From Serratia rubidaea (lineage in GTDB: Bacteria > Pseudomonadota > Gammaproteobacteria > Enterobacterales > Enterobacteriaceae), in contig LR590463.1 of NCBI GenBank assembly GCA_901472405.1, positions 1,674,001 through 1,738,000 of the forward strand: DNA of 64,000 nt. The letters run 5' to 3'. Every line of letters starts with the position of its first letter. Position 1 is the stretch's first letter. Below the pieces are notes generated by a model that saw only the letters and a program-made list of their open reading frames with translations, was not told the origin of the DNA and did not search any database. Of the stretch, positions 20,478 to 33,199 are shown piece by piece. The translations under genes were made by a program, and so were the position numbers.

Positions 20478-23400
20478 TTGAGCCAGGAATACACAGAAGA
20501 TAAAGAAGTTACCTTGAAGAAACTCAGCAGCGGCCGTCGGTTGCTGGAAGCTGCGTTGATCGTGGTGGCGATTTTTGCCGTTTACCTCATGGCCGCGTTG
20601 GTCAGCTTCAATCCGTCTGACCCCAGCTGGTCGCAGACGGCGTGGCATGAGCCGATTCATAACCTTGGCGGCGGCGTTGGCGCCTGGCTGGCCGATACGC
20701 TGTTCTTCACCTTCGGGGTGCTCGCTTACGCGATCCCGCCGATCGCGCTTATCCTGTGCTGGGTTGCCTACCGGCAGCGCGGTACCAGCGACTATATCGA
20801 CTACTTCGCGCTTTCACTGCGCCTGATCGGCACGCTGGCGCTGGTGCTCACCTCGTGCGGGCTGGCGGCGCTGAACGTTGACGATCTCTATTACTTTGCG
20901 TCCGGCGGCGTGATCGGCAGCCTGCTGAGCAACGCGATGCTGCCGTGGTTCAACGGCATCGGCGCGACGCTGGCGCTGCTGTGCGTGTGGGCCGCGGGCC
21001 TGACGCTGTTCACCGGCTGGTCATGGCTGGTGATTGCCGAGAAGATCGGCGGGGCCGTATTGGGCGTCGCCACCTTTATGACCAACCGTTCTCGTCGTGA
21101 CGATCGCTATCGCGACGACGAAGATGAACCATACGCCGACGTGTCGGAAAAAGGCGGCAAGGGCGCAGCGGCCGCCGCCAGTGCAGCCGCTGCCGCGCAT
21201 GCGGCCGATGCCGATGATGTACTGTTCAGCGCGCCGTCGGTGCAAGAGAACGCTCAGACGGCGTCCGCCGACGAAGCGGCGGATCCGCTGCTCAGCGGCC
21301 TGCGGGCCAGCCACGACGACGATGGCGCGGATGCGGCGGATAGCGCTGTCGCGCCGGCGCCTGAAGACGCGGCCGCTACTGCGGCAGCCCCGGCGGCTCC
21401 TGTGGCTGCAGCTCCGGCCACGCCTGCGGCAGCCCCGACGGCTCCTGTGGCCGCAGCTCCGGCTACGCCTGCGGCCGCCCCGGCGGTGACGACCGCGCCC
21501 GCCGCGCCGGCCTCCGTGAACCAGCATCCGATGAGCGCGCCGCCGGAAGATAACGCGCCGCCGCTGTACTCATTTGAAATTCCTGAAGAGACGCCGGCGC
21601 CGAAAACCCCGCGTCCGGCCGAGGCTCACCAGGACGATGATGAGCCGCGCCTGGGGGACTGGAACCGGGCGACGGCGTCTCAGCAGCCTGCCGCTTCGCC
21701 GTTTGATTTCTCTGCGGCGCAGGCAGATAGCGGACACCATCGTGCGGCTCCCGACGTTATTGACGGGGCGCTGTCATCCGCCGCCGCCAAACCGGCGATG
21801 GACAATGCTGCCGTTGCCGCGGCTGGCGCAGCTGCGGCTAATACGTTTATGCCGGCGTTCAGCGCCACCAGCGAAGGCAATAGCCAGGTGAAGCAGGGGA
21901 TTGGCCCCGAGCTGCCGCGCCCGAATCCGGTGCGTATCCCGACGCGCCGCGAGCTGGCCTCTTACGGCATCAAGCTGCCTTCGCAGCGGATGGCGGAGCA
22001 GGAGCAGCGCGGACAACAGACTGCGGAACCTGCGCCGAATAGCGCCGTGGCGTCTCAGGATGATGAGGCGATGCAGGAAGAAGCGCTGCGTCAGGCGTTC
22101 GCTGCACAGCAGAGCCAGCGTTACGGCGCAGAGTACCAGCATGACCATGCTGAACCTGCGGTAAGCGCAGATGATGAGGACGCCATGCAGGAAGAGGCGC
22201 TGCGCAAGGCGTTTGCCGAGCAGCAGCAGGCGCGCTATGGCGCCGAGCCTCAGCCGGCCGCGCCGGTTGCCCCGCAGCCGGTAGAAACCAACAATGCGTT
22301 TAGCTTCTCGCCGGTTGACGATCTGGTGGATAACGGCCCGGATGAGCCGCTGTTTACCCTGTCGCCGCATGAAGAACCCGCAGCGCCGTGGCCTGAGGAC
22401 GACAACGCGGCGCAGCTGCCGCCTGCACAGCAAGAGCAGCCATACCAGGCTCAGCAGCCGGCTTACCCGCAGCCTCAGTCGCCGCCGCAGCCGTACCAGA
22501 GCCAGCAAACGTCGCAGCAACCTTATCAGGCTCAACAGCAACCGCCTGCGCAGCCGCAGCAGCCACCGGCCCAGCCGGCCGCGCCGCAGCAGCCGGCGAT
22601 GGACAGCCTGATCCACCCGTTCCTGATGCGTAACGACCAGCCGCTGGAGAAACCGACCACGCCGCTGCCGACGCTGGAACTGCTGACCGAAGCACCGAAA
22701 GATATCGAGCCGGTGGATACGTTTGCGCTGGAGCAGAAGGCGCGTCTGGTGGAAGCCAGCCTGGCGGATTACCGCGTGAAGGCCGAAGTGGTGGATATTC
22801 TGCCGGGGCCGGTGATCACCCGTTTCGAACTGGATCTGGCGCCGGCGTGAAGGCCGCGCGTATTTCCAACCTGTCGCGCGACCTGGCGCGTTCGCTGTCT
22901 ACGCCGGCGGTGCGCGTGGTGGAAGTGATTCCGGGCAAGCCGTATGTCGGCCTGGAGCTGCCGAACGCCAAACGCCAGACGGTTTATCTGCGTGAAGTGC
23001 TGGACTGCCCGGCGTTCCGCGACAATCCGTCGCCGCTGTCCATCGTGCTGGGCAAGGATATTTCCGGTGAGCCGGTGGTGGCCGATCTGGGCAAAATGCC
23101 GCACCTGCTGGTCGCCGGTACCACCGGTTCCGGTAAATCGGTCGGCGTTAACGCCATGATCCTGAGTATTCTGTATAAGGCCACGCCGAAAGACGTGCGC
23201 TTTATCATGATCGACCCGAAAATGCTGGAGCTGTCGGTATATGAAGGTATTCCACACCTGCTGACCGACGTGGTGACCGACATGAAAGACGCGGCCAACG
23301 CCCTGCGCTGGTGCGTGGCGGAGATGGAGCGTCGCTATAAGCTGATGTCCGCACTGGGCGTGCGTAACATCGCCGGTTATAACGAGCGCGTCGATCAGGC

Positions 23401-24136
23401 GGAAGCCATGGGGCGTCCGATTCCGGATCCGTTCTGGAAACCGACCGACAGCATGGACATCACGCCGCCGGTGCTGGAGAAAGAGCCGTACATCGTGGTG
23501 ATGGTCGACGAATTTGCCGATCTGATCATGACCGTCGGCAAAAAGGTCGAAGAGCTGATCGCCCGCCTGGCGCAGAAAGCGCGTGCGGCAGGGATCCACC
23601 TGGTGCTGGCGACCCAGCGTCCGTCGGTGGATGTGATTACCGGCCTGATCAAGGCCAACATCCCGACGCGTATCGCCTTTACCGTATCGAGCAAGATCGA
23701 CTCCCGCACCATCCTCGATCAAGGCGGTGCGGAATCGCTGCTGGGGATGGGTGATATGCTGTATCTGGCGCCGAACTCGTCGATCCCGGTGCGCGTGCAC
23801 GGCGCCTTTGTGCGCGATCAGGAAGTGCACGCGGTGGTCAAGGATTGGAAAGCGCGTGAGCGGCCGCAATATAAGGACGGCATTATCAGCGGCGGTGACG
23901 ATGGCGAAGGCGGCGGCGGTCTCGACGGCGACGAAGAGCTGGATCCGCTGTTCGATCAGGCGGTCGAGTTTGTGGTGGATAAACGCCGCGCGTCGATCTC
24001 CGGCGTACAGCGCCAGTTCCGCATCGGCTATAACCGCGCGGCGCGCATCATCGAACAGATGGAAGCGCAGGGCATCGTCAGCGAGCAGGGGCATAACGGC
24101 AACCGTGAGGTGCTGGCCCCGCCGCGGCACGAATGA
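20478..24136 (+). CDS. ftsK: DNA translocase FtsK (one apparent frameshift)
   Basis: Divisome protein that pumps DNA and activates XerCD recombination at dif. The N-terminal domain has about four membrane segments (residues 25-190), and the LFTGWSW segment ends it. A Pro/Ala/Gln-rich linker follows (about 230-720), with internal repeats. The C-terminal motor has Walker [12 protein letters not shown], Walker [13 protein letters not shown] and the gamma winged helix near [21 protein letters not shown] missing G near 22844 splits the frame between FELDLAP and [14 protein letters not shown]; restoring it gives 1219 residues, somewhat shorter than E. coli (1329) because of the linker. The start is TTG 20478, after CTGGAGAG, and yields [13 protein letters not shown] as in E. 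coli. Confidence 0.95.
21387..21484 (+). repeat. Imperfect tandem repeat in the FtsK linker
   Basis: About 45-bp units encode two copies of A-P-(A/T)[12 protein letters not shown]. The copies differ at a few bases. Linker repeats like this are common in FtsK and vary in number between strains. A second, more diverged pair ([14 protein letters not shown] / [14 protein letters not shown]) lies at about 22072-22240. Confidence 0.85.
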
Positions 24137-24324
24137 TCGTCGAAGAGATACAGTAAGAAATCCAAGGGCCGCTCTGCGGCCCTTGTGCAAAGAAGGGTAA
24201 ACCCGTCGGTTCTCGGAATTTTGCGCGTTCTGCCCGCCGCAGGCTTGCGGTAAAGTGAAGACGCGATCTGTTTCCCCGCTGACGCCGTTTGGCGGTCAAC
24301 GCATTTGAAAAGGTATCTGGAATA

Positions 24325-24936
24325 ATGAAAAAACTGTTAGTTGCTTGTTGCCTGCTTTCTGGATTCGCATCCACCTCCGTGCTGGCCGACGCGGCGCACG
24401 ACCTGCAGAGCCGCCTGGCGAAAGTAAATAGCTTCCACGCCAGCTTCAGCCAGACCGTCACCGGCGGCGATGGTTCCGCCGTGCAGCAGGGAGAAGGCGA
24501 GCTGTGGGTGAAGCGCCCTAATCTGTTCAACTGGCATATGACGTCGCCTGATGAAAGCGTGCTGGTTTCCGATGGCGAAACGCTATGGTTCTATAATCCG
24601 TTTGTTGAGCAGGTGACGGCGACCTGGCTGAAAAGCGCCACCGGCAATACGCCGTTTATGTTGATCACCCGCAACAACCCAAGCGATTGGAAGCAGTACA
24701 ACATTAAGCAGAAAGGCGATGATTTCGAACTGACGCCGAAAAGCAGCAGCGGTAACCTGAAGCAGTTTGCGATCTCCGTGACTAACAGCGGCACCATCAA
24801 CAGCTTCGCCGCCGTGGAGCAGGATGGCCAGCGCAGCGCCTATACGCTGAAAAGCCAGCAAAATACCGCGGTTGACGCCGGTAAGTTTAAATTTACCCCG
24901 CCGAAGGGGGTGACGCTGGACGACCAGCGCCAGTGA
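24325..24936 (+). CDS. lolA: Outer-membrane lipoprotein carrier protein LolA
   Basis: Periplasmic chaperone that carries lipoproteins from LolCDE to LolB. The 203-residue precursor (same as E. coli) starts [21 protein letters not shown], a signal peptide cut after VLA. The mature part has [25 protein letters not shown] and the [14 protein letters not shown] strand-rich core. I start at 24325 because the upstream in-frame start (24289) would place 12 residues before the signal peptide. The rarA start follows 7 bp after the stop. Confidence 0.96.
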   Translation: MKKLLVACCLLSGFASTSVLADAAHDLQSRLAKVNSFHASFSQTVTGGDGSAVQQGEGELWVKRPNLFNWHMTSPDESVLVSDGETLWFYNPFVEQVTATWLKSATGNTPFMLITRNNPSDWKQYNIKQKGDDFELTPKSSSGNLKQFAISVTNSGTINSFAAVEQDGQRSAYTLKSQQNTAVDAGKFKFTPPKGVTLDDQRQ

Positions 24937-24943
24937 GGTAAGC

Positions 24944-26289
24944 GTGAGTAATAATTTGTCGCTCGATTTTTCCCAGAATGAGTTCCAGCCTCTGGCCGCG
25001 CGTATGCGGCCAACCACGCTGGCGCAATATATCGGCCAACAGCATCTGCTGGCGCCGGGTAAGCCGCTGCCGCGCGCCATTGAGGCCGGGCAGCTGCACT
25101 CGATGATCCTGTGGGGACCGCCGGGAACGGGGAAAACGACGCTGGCAGAGCTGATTGGCCGCTACGGGCAGGCCGATGTCGAACGCATTTCTGCCGTTAC
25201 CTCCGGCATTAAAGAGATCCGCGAGGCGATCGAGCGCGCGCGGCAGAACCGCGATGCCGGCCGCCGCACCATTTTGTTTGTCGATGAGGTGCACCGTTTC
25301 AACAAGAGCCAGCAGGATGCGTTCCTGCCGCATATTGAAGACGGCACCATCACCTTTATCGGCGCCACCACCGAAAACCCCTCGTTTGAACTGAACTCGG
25401 CGCTGCTGTCGCGGGCGCGCGTGTACCTGCTTAAGGCGCTGACCGCTGATGATATCGGCCAGGTGCTGGATCAGGCGATGAACGACAAAGAGCGGGGTTT
25501 TGGCGGCCAGAATATCGAGTTGCCGGACGAGACGCGGCACGTGCTGTCTGAACTGGTCGGCGGGGATGCCCGGCGGGCGCTGAACAGCCTGGAAATGATG
25601 GCCGACATGGCGGAAATCAATGCCAAAGGCGTGCGTGTACTCACTCCTGAACTGCTGAAAGAGGTGTCCGGCGAACGCAGCGCGCGCTTTGATAATAAGG
25701 GCGACCGCTTTTACGATCTGATTTCCGCGCTGCATAAGTCGGTGCGCGGTTCGGCGCCGGATGCGGCGCTCTACTGGTATGCGCGCATTATTACCGCCGG
25801 CGGCGATCCGCTGTACGTGGCGCGCCGTTTATTGGCGATCGCCTCGGAAGACGTCGGCAATGCCGACCCGCGCGGCATGCAGGTGGCGATCGCCGCCTGG
25901 GACTGTTTTACCCGCGTCGGGCCGGCGGAAGGCGAACGCGCCATCGCCCAGGCGATCGTTTACCTGGCCTGCGCGCCGAAGAGCAACGCGGTTTATACCG
26001 CCTTTAAAGCCGCGATGCGCGATGCAAAAGAGATGGCTGACTATGACGTGCCGGAACATCTGCGCAACGCGCCGACCAAGCTGATGAAAGAGATGGGGCT
26101 GGGGCGGAGTACCGCTACGCCCATGACGAACCCAACGCCTACGCCGCCGGCGAGAACTATTTCCCGCCGCAAATGGCCAATACGCGCTACTACCGGCCGA
26201 CCAGCCGCGGGCTGGAAGGTAAAATTGGTGAAAAGTTGGCGTGGCTTACGGAGCAGGATCAAAATAGCCCGACAAAACGCTACCGCTAG
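24944..26289 (+). CDS. rarA: Replication-associated recombination protein RarA (one apparent frameshift)
   Basis: AAA+ ATPase of the RarA/MgsA/WRNIP1 family acting at stalled replication forks. Walker [10 protein letters not shown], Walker [12 protein letters not shown] and sensor region [18 protein letters not shown] are present, followed by the tetramerisation domain ([17 protein letters not shown]). The reading frame is lost near 26106, where one G seems missing. Restoring it yields the family C-terminus [22 protein letters not shown] and [13 protein letters not shown], ending at 26289 with 448 residues (E. coli 447). Without the correction the frame would run on to 26356 with unrelated sequence. 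Confidence 0.94.
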
Positions 26290-26356
26290 CGTTGCCGTTG
26301 CGGTAAGGTTAGCGGGTATCACTTTCCTTTTATGCGGCGCCCAATCAGCCGCATAA

Positions 26357-27691
<1,335 letters not shown>

Positions 27692-27759
27692 TAGCGGAAC
27701 TGAAAGGCGCCTGAGGGGACTCTCCGGCGCTGATATTTCGCCTGACCGGCTAATTTAAC

Positions 27760-27795
27760 AAGGGTTCATGTCTTCCGGGCATGAACCCTTGTTTA
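27760..27795 (+). terminator. Rho-independent terminator of serS
   Basis: A perfect 11-bp stem AAGGGTTCATG / CATGAACCCTT with a 9-base loop, followed by GTTTA. It lies 69 bp after the serS stop. Confidence 0.85.
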
Positions 27796-27958
27796 CGAAT
27801 AAACAGACCATATTGAGTTTGTTTTCATCATGTACGGTATTTTTGCGGTGCTTCCTCTGTTGTCGCTGCCATGGTGATGAGCGTGCTGTTCGTTGCTCTG
27901 TGCTGGAGTCGCCACCGTGGTTTGAATCGGTATCCGAGCTGGATTGAGAGGCCAGAAA

Positions 27959-28375
27959 ATGAATAACAACGTTGTAGCCAAAAAGATTGATAAGTTGGGT
28001 TGGATTTATATTCAGAACAAAAAAATTCTGATGGCGCGTTCATATAATAAATCTACTTTTTATATTCCCGGCGGGAAGCGAGAGGCCGGAGAAAGTGACC
28101 AGGCGGCGCTGGTCAGGGAAATTAACGAAGAACTCTCCGTTGATTTAATGCATGACAGCATCGTTCTGTTTGGCGAGTTCAGCGGGCAGGCCGACGGTAA
28201 GGCGCAGGGCGTGGTAGTGAACATACGCTGTTTTACCGCCGACTTTAGCGGTGAGTTGAAGGCTAACGCTGAGATTGAAGAGATCGCCTGGCTCACATAT
28301 GCGGATCGTCACCGTTGCTCTGTGGTCTCGGTGCAGGTGCTGAATGCGTTAAAAGAGATGCAGCTGATCGACTGA
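27959..28375 (+). CDS. NUDIX hydrolase of unknown substrate
   Basis: A 138-residue NUDIX protein. The NUDIX box runs GGKREAGESDQAALVREINE then ELSV; all catalytic glutamates are present (REINEE), while the usual Gly before the last hydrophobic residue is Ser. Such enzymes cleave nucleoside diphosphates linked to another moiety, but the substrate cannot be read from sequence. An in-frame TTG at 27944 is possible, but ATG 27959 follows GAGAGG with good spacing. It sits between serS and ycaD, where E. coli carries the dmsABC operon. It appears to be a single-gene unit. Base use by eye is lower in GC than serS. Confidence 0.85.
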   Translation: MNNNVVAKKIDKLGWIYIQNKKILMARSYNKSTFYIPGGKREAGESDQAALVREINEELSVDLMHDSIVLFGEFSGQADGKAQGVVVNIRCFTADFSGELKANAEIEEIAWLTYADRHRCSVVSVQVLNALKEMQLID

Positions 28376-28561
28376 TTCGCTGGCGTATGCGATGGCAACC
28401 GGCACGTTAAAACACAACGCTGTTGCTGCGGACCGTGAGGGGCGGGCGAAGTACGTTTGCGTCTAAGTTTTACCCGCCTGATTTACCGAATTTCACCGCC
28501 TCCCGGCGCTGATTTCAGGCCGTGAGGCGCCGCTGAAAACAAATCGTGCGATCGATCGCTT

Positions 28562-28589
28562 ACTGGCGATTGACTTTTTTATCGCCAGT
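28562..28589. repeat. Perfect inverted repeat upstream of ycaD
   Basis: Two 9-bp arms, ACTGGCGAT and ATCGCCAGT, are separated by a 10-base T-rich spacer (TGACTTTTTT), 47 bp before the ycaD start. It could be an operator or a leader hairpin. It does not look like a terminator because the T run is in the loop. Confidence 0.6.
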
Positions 28590-28635
28590 GGCATGATGCG
28601 CGCACTCTCATTGCTTGCTCGGTCTCAAGTTCACT

Positions 28636-29787
28636 ATGTACGCATACTCCCGCCCAGTGCTTCTCTTGCTCTGCGGCTTGTTGTTGCTCACGGTTTCTAT
28701 TGCCGTACTGAATACGTTAGTCCCTCTTTGGTTAACTCATGCTCAACTGTCAACCTGGCAGGTGGGAATGATCGGCTCTTCCTACTTTACCGGCAACCTG
28801 CTCGGCACCATGCTGGCCGGCAAGCTGATTAAGCGCATCGGTTTTACCCGCAGCTACCATCTCTCCTGCCTGCTGTTTGCCGTCGCGACAGCCGGCATGG
28901 CGCTGTCGCTCGACTTCTGGAGCTGGCTGGGGTGGCGCTTCATGGCCGGCATCGGTTGCGCCTGGATTTGGGTGATCGTTGAGAGCGCGCTGCTGCGCAG
29001 CGGTAATCAGACCAACCGCGGTCAGCTGCTGGCGGCCTATATGACGGTGTATTACCTGGGGACGGTGATCGGCCAGCTGCTGCTCGGCATGGTCTCTTCC
29101 GAATTGCTGAACGTGCTGCCGTGGGTGACGGCGGTCGTGATTACCGCCATGCTGCCGATGCTGTTTGCCCGGGTCAATCGCGCCGATGATGAGCCGCAGC
29201 AGGCGGCGGTATTGCCGATGCTGAAACGCCGCAGCGCGCGTCTGGGCATTAACGGCTGCGTGATTTCCGGCATTGTGCTCGGTTCGCTGTATGGCCTGAT
29301 GCCGCTTTATCTGTCCCATCAGGGCTTCAGCGATGCGGACGTCGGCTACTGGATGGCGCTGTTGGTCAGCTCCGGCATTATCGGCCAGTGGCCGGTCGGT
29401 AAAATGGCCGACCGCTACGGGCGACTGCTGGTGCTGCGCGTGCAGGTCTTCGTGGTGATTATCGCCAGCATGGCGATGCTGGGGGGCTACGCCATGGCGC
29501 CTTCGCTGTTTATTCTGGGCTGCGCCGGCTTTACGCTGTACCCGGTGGCGATGTCCTGGGCGTGCGAGAAGGTGCAGTCCCATGAGCTGGTGGCGATGAA
29601 CCAGGCGCTGTTGATGAGTTACACCATCGGCAGCCTGCTCGGCCCGTCGATGACGGCGATGCTGATGCAGAACTATTCCGACCAGCTGCTGTTCGTGATG
29701 ATTGCCGCAGTGGCGCTGGTCTATCTGGTGATGCTGCTGAAAAAACAGAAGCCGGACCATCATCACACGCCGTTCGCCGCGGCCTGA
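28636..29787 (+). CDS. ycaD: MFS transporter YcaD
   Basis: Major facilitator superfamily protein of 383 residues with 12 predicted membrane segments, closely matching E. coli YcaD. Conserved blocks are [44 protein letters not shown], and [13 protein letters not shown]; the loop motif [14 protein letters not shown] is the MFS signature between helices 8 and 9. The transported substrate is unknown. The start at ATG 28636 ([12 protein letters not shown]) fits YcaD better than the TTG at 28615; neither has a strong ribosome-binding site. It converges with pflA through a shared terminator. Confidence 0.92.
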   Translation: MYAYSRPVLLLLCGLLLLTVSIAVLNTLVPLWLTHAQLSTWQVGMIGSSYFTGNLLGTMLAGKLIKRIGFTRSYHLSCLLFAVATAGMALSLDFWSWLGWRFMAGIGCAWIWVIVESALLRSGNQTNRGQLLAAYMTVYYLGTVIGQLLLGMVSSELLNVLPWVTAVVITAMLPMLFARVNRADDEPQQAAVLPMLKRRSARLGINGCVISGIVLGSLYGLMPLYLSHQGFSDADVGYWMALLVSSGIIGQWPVGKMADRYGRLLVLRVQVFVVIIASMAMLGGYAMAPSLFILGCAGFTLYPVAMSWACEKVQSHELVAMNQALLMSYTIGSLLGPSMTAMLMQNYSDQLLFVMIAAVALVYLVMLLKKQKPDHHHTPFAAA

Positions 29788-29792
29788 AAGCG

Positions 29793-29822
29793 AAAAACCC
29801 GGCCAGGAGCGCCGGGTTTTTT
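29793..29822. terminator. Bidirectional terminator between ycaD and pflA
   Basis: Stem AAAAACCCGGC / GCCGGGTTTTTT with a 7-base loop. Runs of A before and T after the stem allow termination in both directions for the convergent genes. Confidence 0.92.
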
Positions 29823-29839
29823 CATGTTGCCGTGCGTAA

Positions 29840-30580
29840 TCAGTAGATCACTTTATGGCCGTAGCCTTCCAGAATGCCTTTGACCCGATCCATGGTCTCG
29901 GCCTTGGGCGGATGCACGCCGTCCAGCTTGTACTCTTCGCCCATGGCGATCCATTTATGTTTGCCCAGTTCGTGATAGGGCAGCAGCTCGATTTTTTCAA
30001 TATTCTTCATATCTTTGGTGAATTCACCCAGCAGATGGGCGGACTTATCGTCGTCTGACCAGCCCGGCACCACCACATAGCGGATCCAGGTGCGCTGGTT
30101 GCGCTTGGCCAGATAGCGGGCGAATTCCAGCGTACGGTGGTTGGAGACGCCCACCAGGTTCTGGTGAATATCGTCATTCATCTGCTTCAGATCGAGCATC
30201 ACCAGATCGGTAACGTCCAGCAGCTCGTCAATCACCGGATCGTAGCGGCGCACGAAGCCGTTAGTATCCAGACAGGTATTGATGCCTTCCTGATGGCAGG
30301 CGCGGAACCAGTCGCGTACGAACTCCGCCTGCAGAATCGCCTCGCCGCCGGAGGCCGTTACGCCGCCGCCGGATGCGTTCATAAAGTGACGGTAGGAGAC
30401 GGCGTCCTTCATCAGCTCTTCCACGGTCACTTCCTTGCCGCCGTGCGTATCCCAGGTGTCGCGGTTATGGCAATACAGGCAACGCATCAGGCAGCCCTGG
30501 AAAAAGACGATAAAACGAATGCCCGGGCCGTCAACGGTGCCGCAGGATTCGAAAGAGTGGATACGACCAGTTACTGACAT
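29840..30580 (-). CDS. pflA: Pyruvate formate-lyase 1-activating enzyme
   Basis: Radical-SAM enzyme that installs the glycyl radical on PflB under anaerobiosis. The 246-residue protein has the CLMRCLYC cluster motif (C-x3-C-x2-C) after [10 protein letters not shown], and the [10 protein letters not shown]-adenosylmethionine-binding segment. The start at 30580 gives [20 protein letters not shown], as in E. coli, with TTGGAGAAA upstream. It lies downstream of pflB on the same strand behind a terminator-like hairpin, so it is probably partly read through and partly transcribed on its own. Confidence 0.97.
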   Translation of the reverse strand: MSVTGRIHSFESCGTVDGPGIRFIVFFQGCLMRCLYCHNRDTWDTHGGKEVTVEELMKDAVSYRHFMNASGGGVTASGGEAILQAEFVRDWFRACHQEGINTCLDTNGFVRRYDPVIDELLDVTDLVMLDLKQMNDDIHQNLVGVSNHRTLEFARYLAKRNQRTWIRYVVVPGWSDDDKSAHLLGEFTKDMKNIEKIELLPYHELGKHKWIAMGEEYKLDGVHPPKAETMDRVKGILEGYGHKVIY

Positions 30581-30794
30581 TGCGGGTTTCTCCAATATTG
30601 ACTGTCAAGCGCAGTCTAAAAATGGCGTACGGCCGTCGGTCAGGTATCAGCGATGCAGCAGCGGAAAAGCCCGACTGCCGGAGGGGAGAGATGCCTGTTG
30701 ACCGGCCGTGTGCCGGATCACTGTTTTGCCGGATGTCCACTGAGTATAGATACCTGGCAAAACAGACTCGCGGGAGTCAGGAACATTGCGTGTT

Positions 30795-30852
30795 AAAAAG
30801 GGCCGGTTATCCCGGCCCCCGGTTGCCATCTGGCCGGGCTGTGCAGCCCGGC
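30795..30852 (-). terminator. Terminator(s) downstream of pflB
   Basis: Reading the minus strand, a GCCGGGCT / AGCCCGGC hairpin (30833-30852) lies just after the pflB stop and is followed by a GGCCGG-GATAA-CCGGCC stem ending in CTTTTTAAC (30795-30818). The second has the features of an intrinsic terminator. Confidence 0.8.
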
Positions 30853-30864
30853 ATCGGCAAGGTG

Positions 30865-33148
30865 TTACATGGTCTGCGTGAAGGTACGGGTGATAACGTC
30901 CTGCTGCTGCTCTTTGGTCAGCGAGTTGAAACGTACCGCATAGCCGGATACGCGGATGGTCAGCTGAGGATATTTCTCAGGGTTATCCATCGCGTCCAGC
31001 AGCATTTCACGGTTCATCACGTTAACGTTCAGGTGCTGCCCGCCCTCGATAGCGGCTTCATGGTGGAAGTAACCGTCCATCAGGCCCGCCAGGTTGGTTT
31101 TACGCACGTCGTCATCTTTACCCAGCGCGTTCGGTACGATGGAGAAGGTATAGGAAATACCGTCTTTCGCATAGGCGAACGGCAGTTTCGCCACCGAGGT
31201 CAGAGAGGCGACGGCGCCTTTCTGGTCGCGGCCGTGCATCGGGTTGGCGCCCGGGCCGAATGGCGCGCCGGCGCGGCGGCCGTCCGGCGTGTTACCGGTT
31301 TTCTTGCCGTACACCACGTTGGAGGTGATAGTCAGCACGGACTGGGTCGGCACCGCATTGCGGTAGGTGCGCAGTTTCTGAATTTTCTTCATGAAACGTT
31401 CCACCAGGTCGCAGGCGATGTCATCGACGCGCGGGTCGTTGTTACCGAACTGCGGATATTCCCCTTCAACCTTGAAGTCCACCGCCAGGCCGTCTTCGTC
31501 GCGGATGGTGGAGACTTTCGCGTACTTGATGGCAGACAGGGAGTCGGCCGCCACGGACAGACCGGCGATGCCGCAGGCCATGGTGCGGTAGACGTCACGG
31601 TCGTGCAGGGCCATCAGCGCCGCTTCATAGCTGTACTTGTCATGCATGTAGTGGATGATGTTCAGTGCGGTGACGTACTGCTTCGCCAGCCAGTCCATAA
31701 AGTGGTCCATACGGTCCATGACTTTGTCATAGTCCAGCACCTCGTCCATCATCGGCGCTTCTTTCGGGCCGACCTGCATTTTCAGTTTTTCGTCAACGCC
31801 GCCGTTGATGGCGTACAGCATGGTTTTCGCCAGGTTGGCGCGCGCGCCGAAGAACTGCATCTGCTTACCGACCACCATCGGGCTGACGCAGCAGGCGATG
31901 GCGTAGTCATCGCTGTTGAAGTCAGGACGCATCAGGTCGTCGTTTTCATACTGTACGGAAGAGGTGTCGATAGACACTTTCGCCGCGTATTTTTTGAAGT
32001 TGAGCGGCAGTTTTTCCGACCACAGAATGGTCATGTTCGGTTCCGGAGACGGCCCCATGGTGTACAGGGTGTTCAGGAAACGGAAGCTGTTCTTGGTGAC
32101 CAGCGTACGGCCGTCGACGCCCATACCGGCCAGCGATTCGGTGGCCCAGATTGGGTCGCCGGAGAACAGCTCGTCATACTCAGGGGTACGCAGGAAGCGC
32201 ACCATGCGCAGTTTCATCACCAGGTGGTCGATCAGTTCCTGCGCCTGCTCTTCGGTCAGTTTGCCGGCCTTGATGTCACGTTCAATGTAGACATCCAGGA
32301 AGGTGGAGACGCGGCCGAAGGACATGGCGGCGCCGTTTTGTGATTTCACTGCGGCCAGGTAGCCGAAGTAGGTCCACTGCACCGCTTCCTGGGCGTTTTT
32401 CGCCGGCGCGGAGATATCGTAACCGTATTTGGCGGCCATCTCTTTAATCTGGCCGAGCGCGCGGTGCTGTTCAGAGATCTCTTCGCGCAGCTGGATGGTC
32501 ATTTCCAGATCTTCGCCGTTTTCCAGCTTCTCCTGCAGGGAGTTGAACTGGTTTAATTTGTCCGCCATCAGGAAGTCGATGCCGTACAGCGCTACGCGGC
32601 GGTAGTCGCCGATGATGCGGCCGCGGCCGTAAGCATCCGGCAGACCGGTCAGCACGCCGGATTTACGGCACTTCAGGATGTCTTTGGTGTAGACGTCGAA
32701 CACGCCCTGGTTGTGGGTTTTACGGTATTCGGTAAAGACTTTTTTCAGCTGCGGATCCAGCTCGCGGCCGTAGACCTTACAGGAGCCTTCAACCATTTTG
32801 ATGCCGCCGAACGGGATCAGCGCGCGTTTTAATGGCGCTTCGGTCTGCAGACCGACGATGGTTTCCAGATCTTTATTGATGTAACCGGCGTCGTGGGAGG
32901 TAATGGTAGAGGCGACGTTGGTATCGAAATCAACCGGCGCGTGGGTGCGGTTTTTCCAGTTTGATTCCTTCCATGACCTTGTCCCACAGCGTGGTGGTCG
33001 CCTGCGTAGCGCCGGCCAGGAAGGACTCATCGCCTTCATACGGCGTGTAGTTTTTCTGGATGAAGTCACGGACGTTGACTTCGTTCTGCCAGTCACCGTT
33101 GCTGAAACCTTCCCAGGCTTGGGCTAATTTCTCGTTAAGTTCGGTCAT
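30865..33148 (-). CDS. pflB: Formate C-acetyltransferase (pyruvate formate-lyase) PflB (one apparent frameshift)
   Basis: Converts pyruvate and CoA to acetyl-CoA and formate in anaerobic growth. The catalytic cysteine pair is in [11 protein letters not shown], and the glycyl-radical loop is [15 protein letters not shown] near the C-terminus. The N-terminal 60 residues ([20 protein letters not shown]) are in another frame: a run of five T at 32951-32955 (A on the coding strand) holds one base too many between GIKLE and [10 protein letters not shown]. Correction gives 760 residues, the E. coli length. It is followed by pflA and preceded by focA, the standard operon. Confidence 0.97.
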
Positions 33149-33199
33149 GTTACACCTACCTTCTAATTGTGGAGTTCGGATCCGGCGTGGCGATGCGGC

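Noticed and set aside
30580-32343. 587-codon plus-strand frame
   Set aside because: Antisense to pflB and partly pflA; low-complexity His/Arg/Gln-rich translation and no ribosome-binding site.
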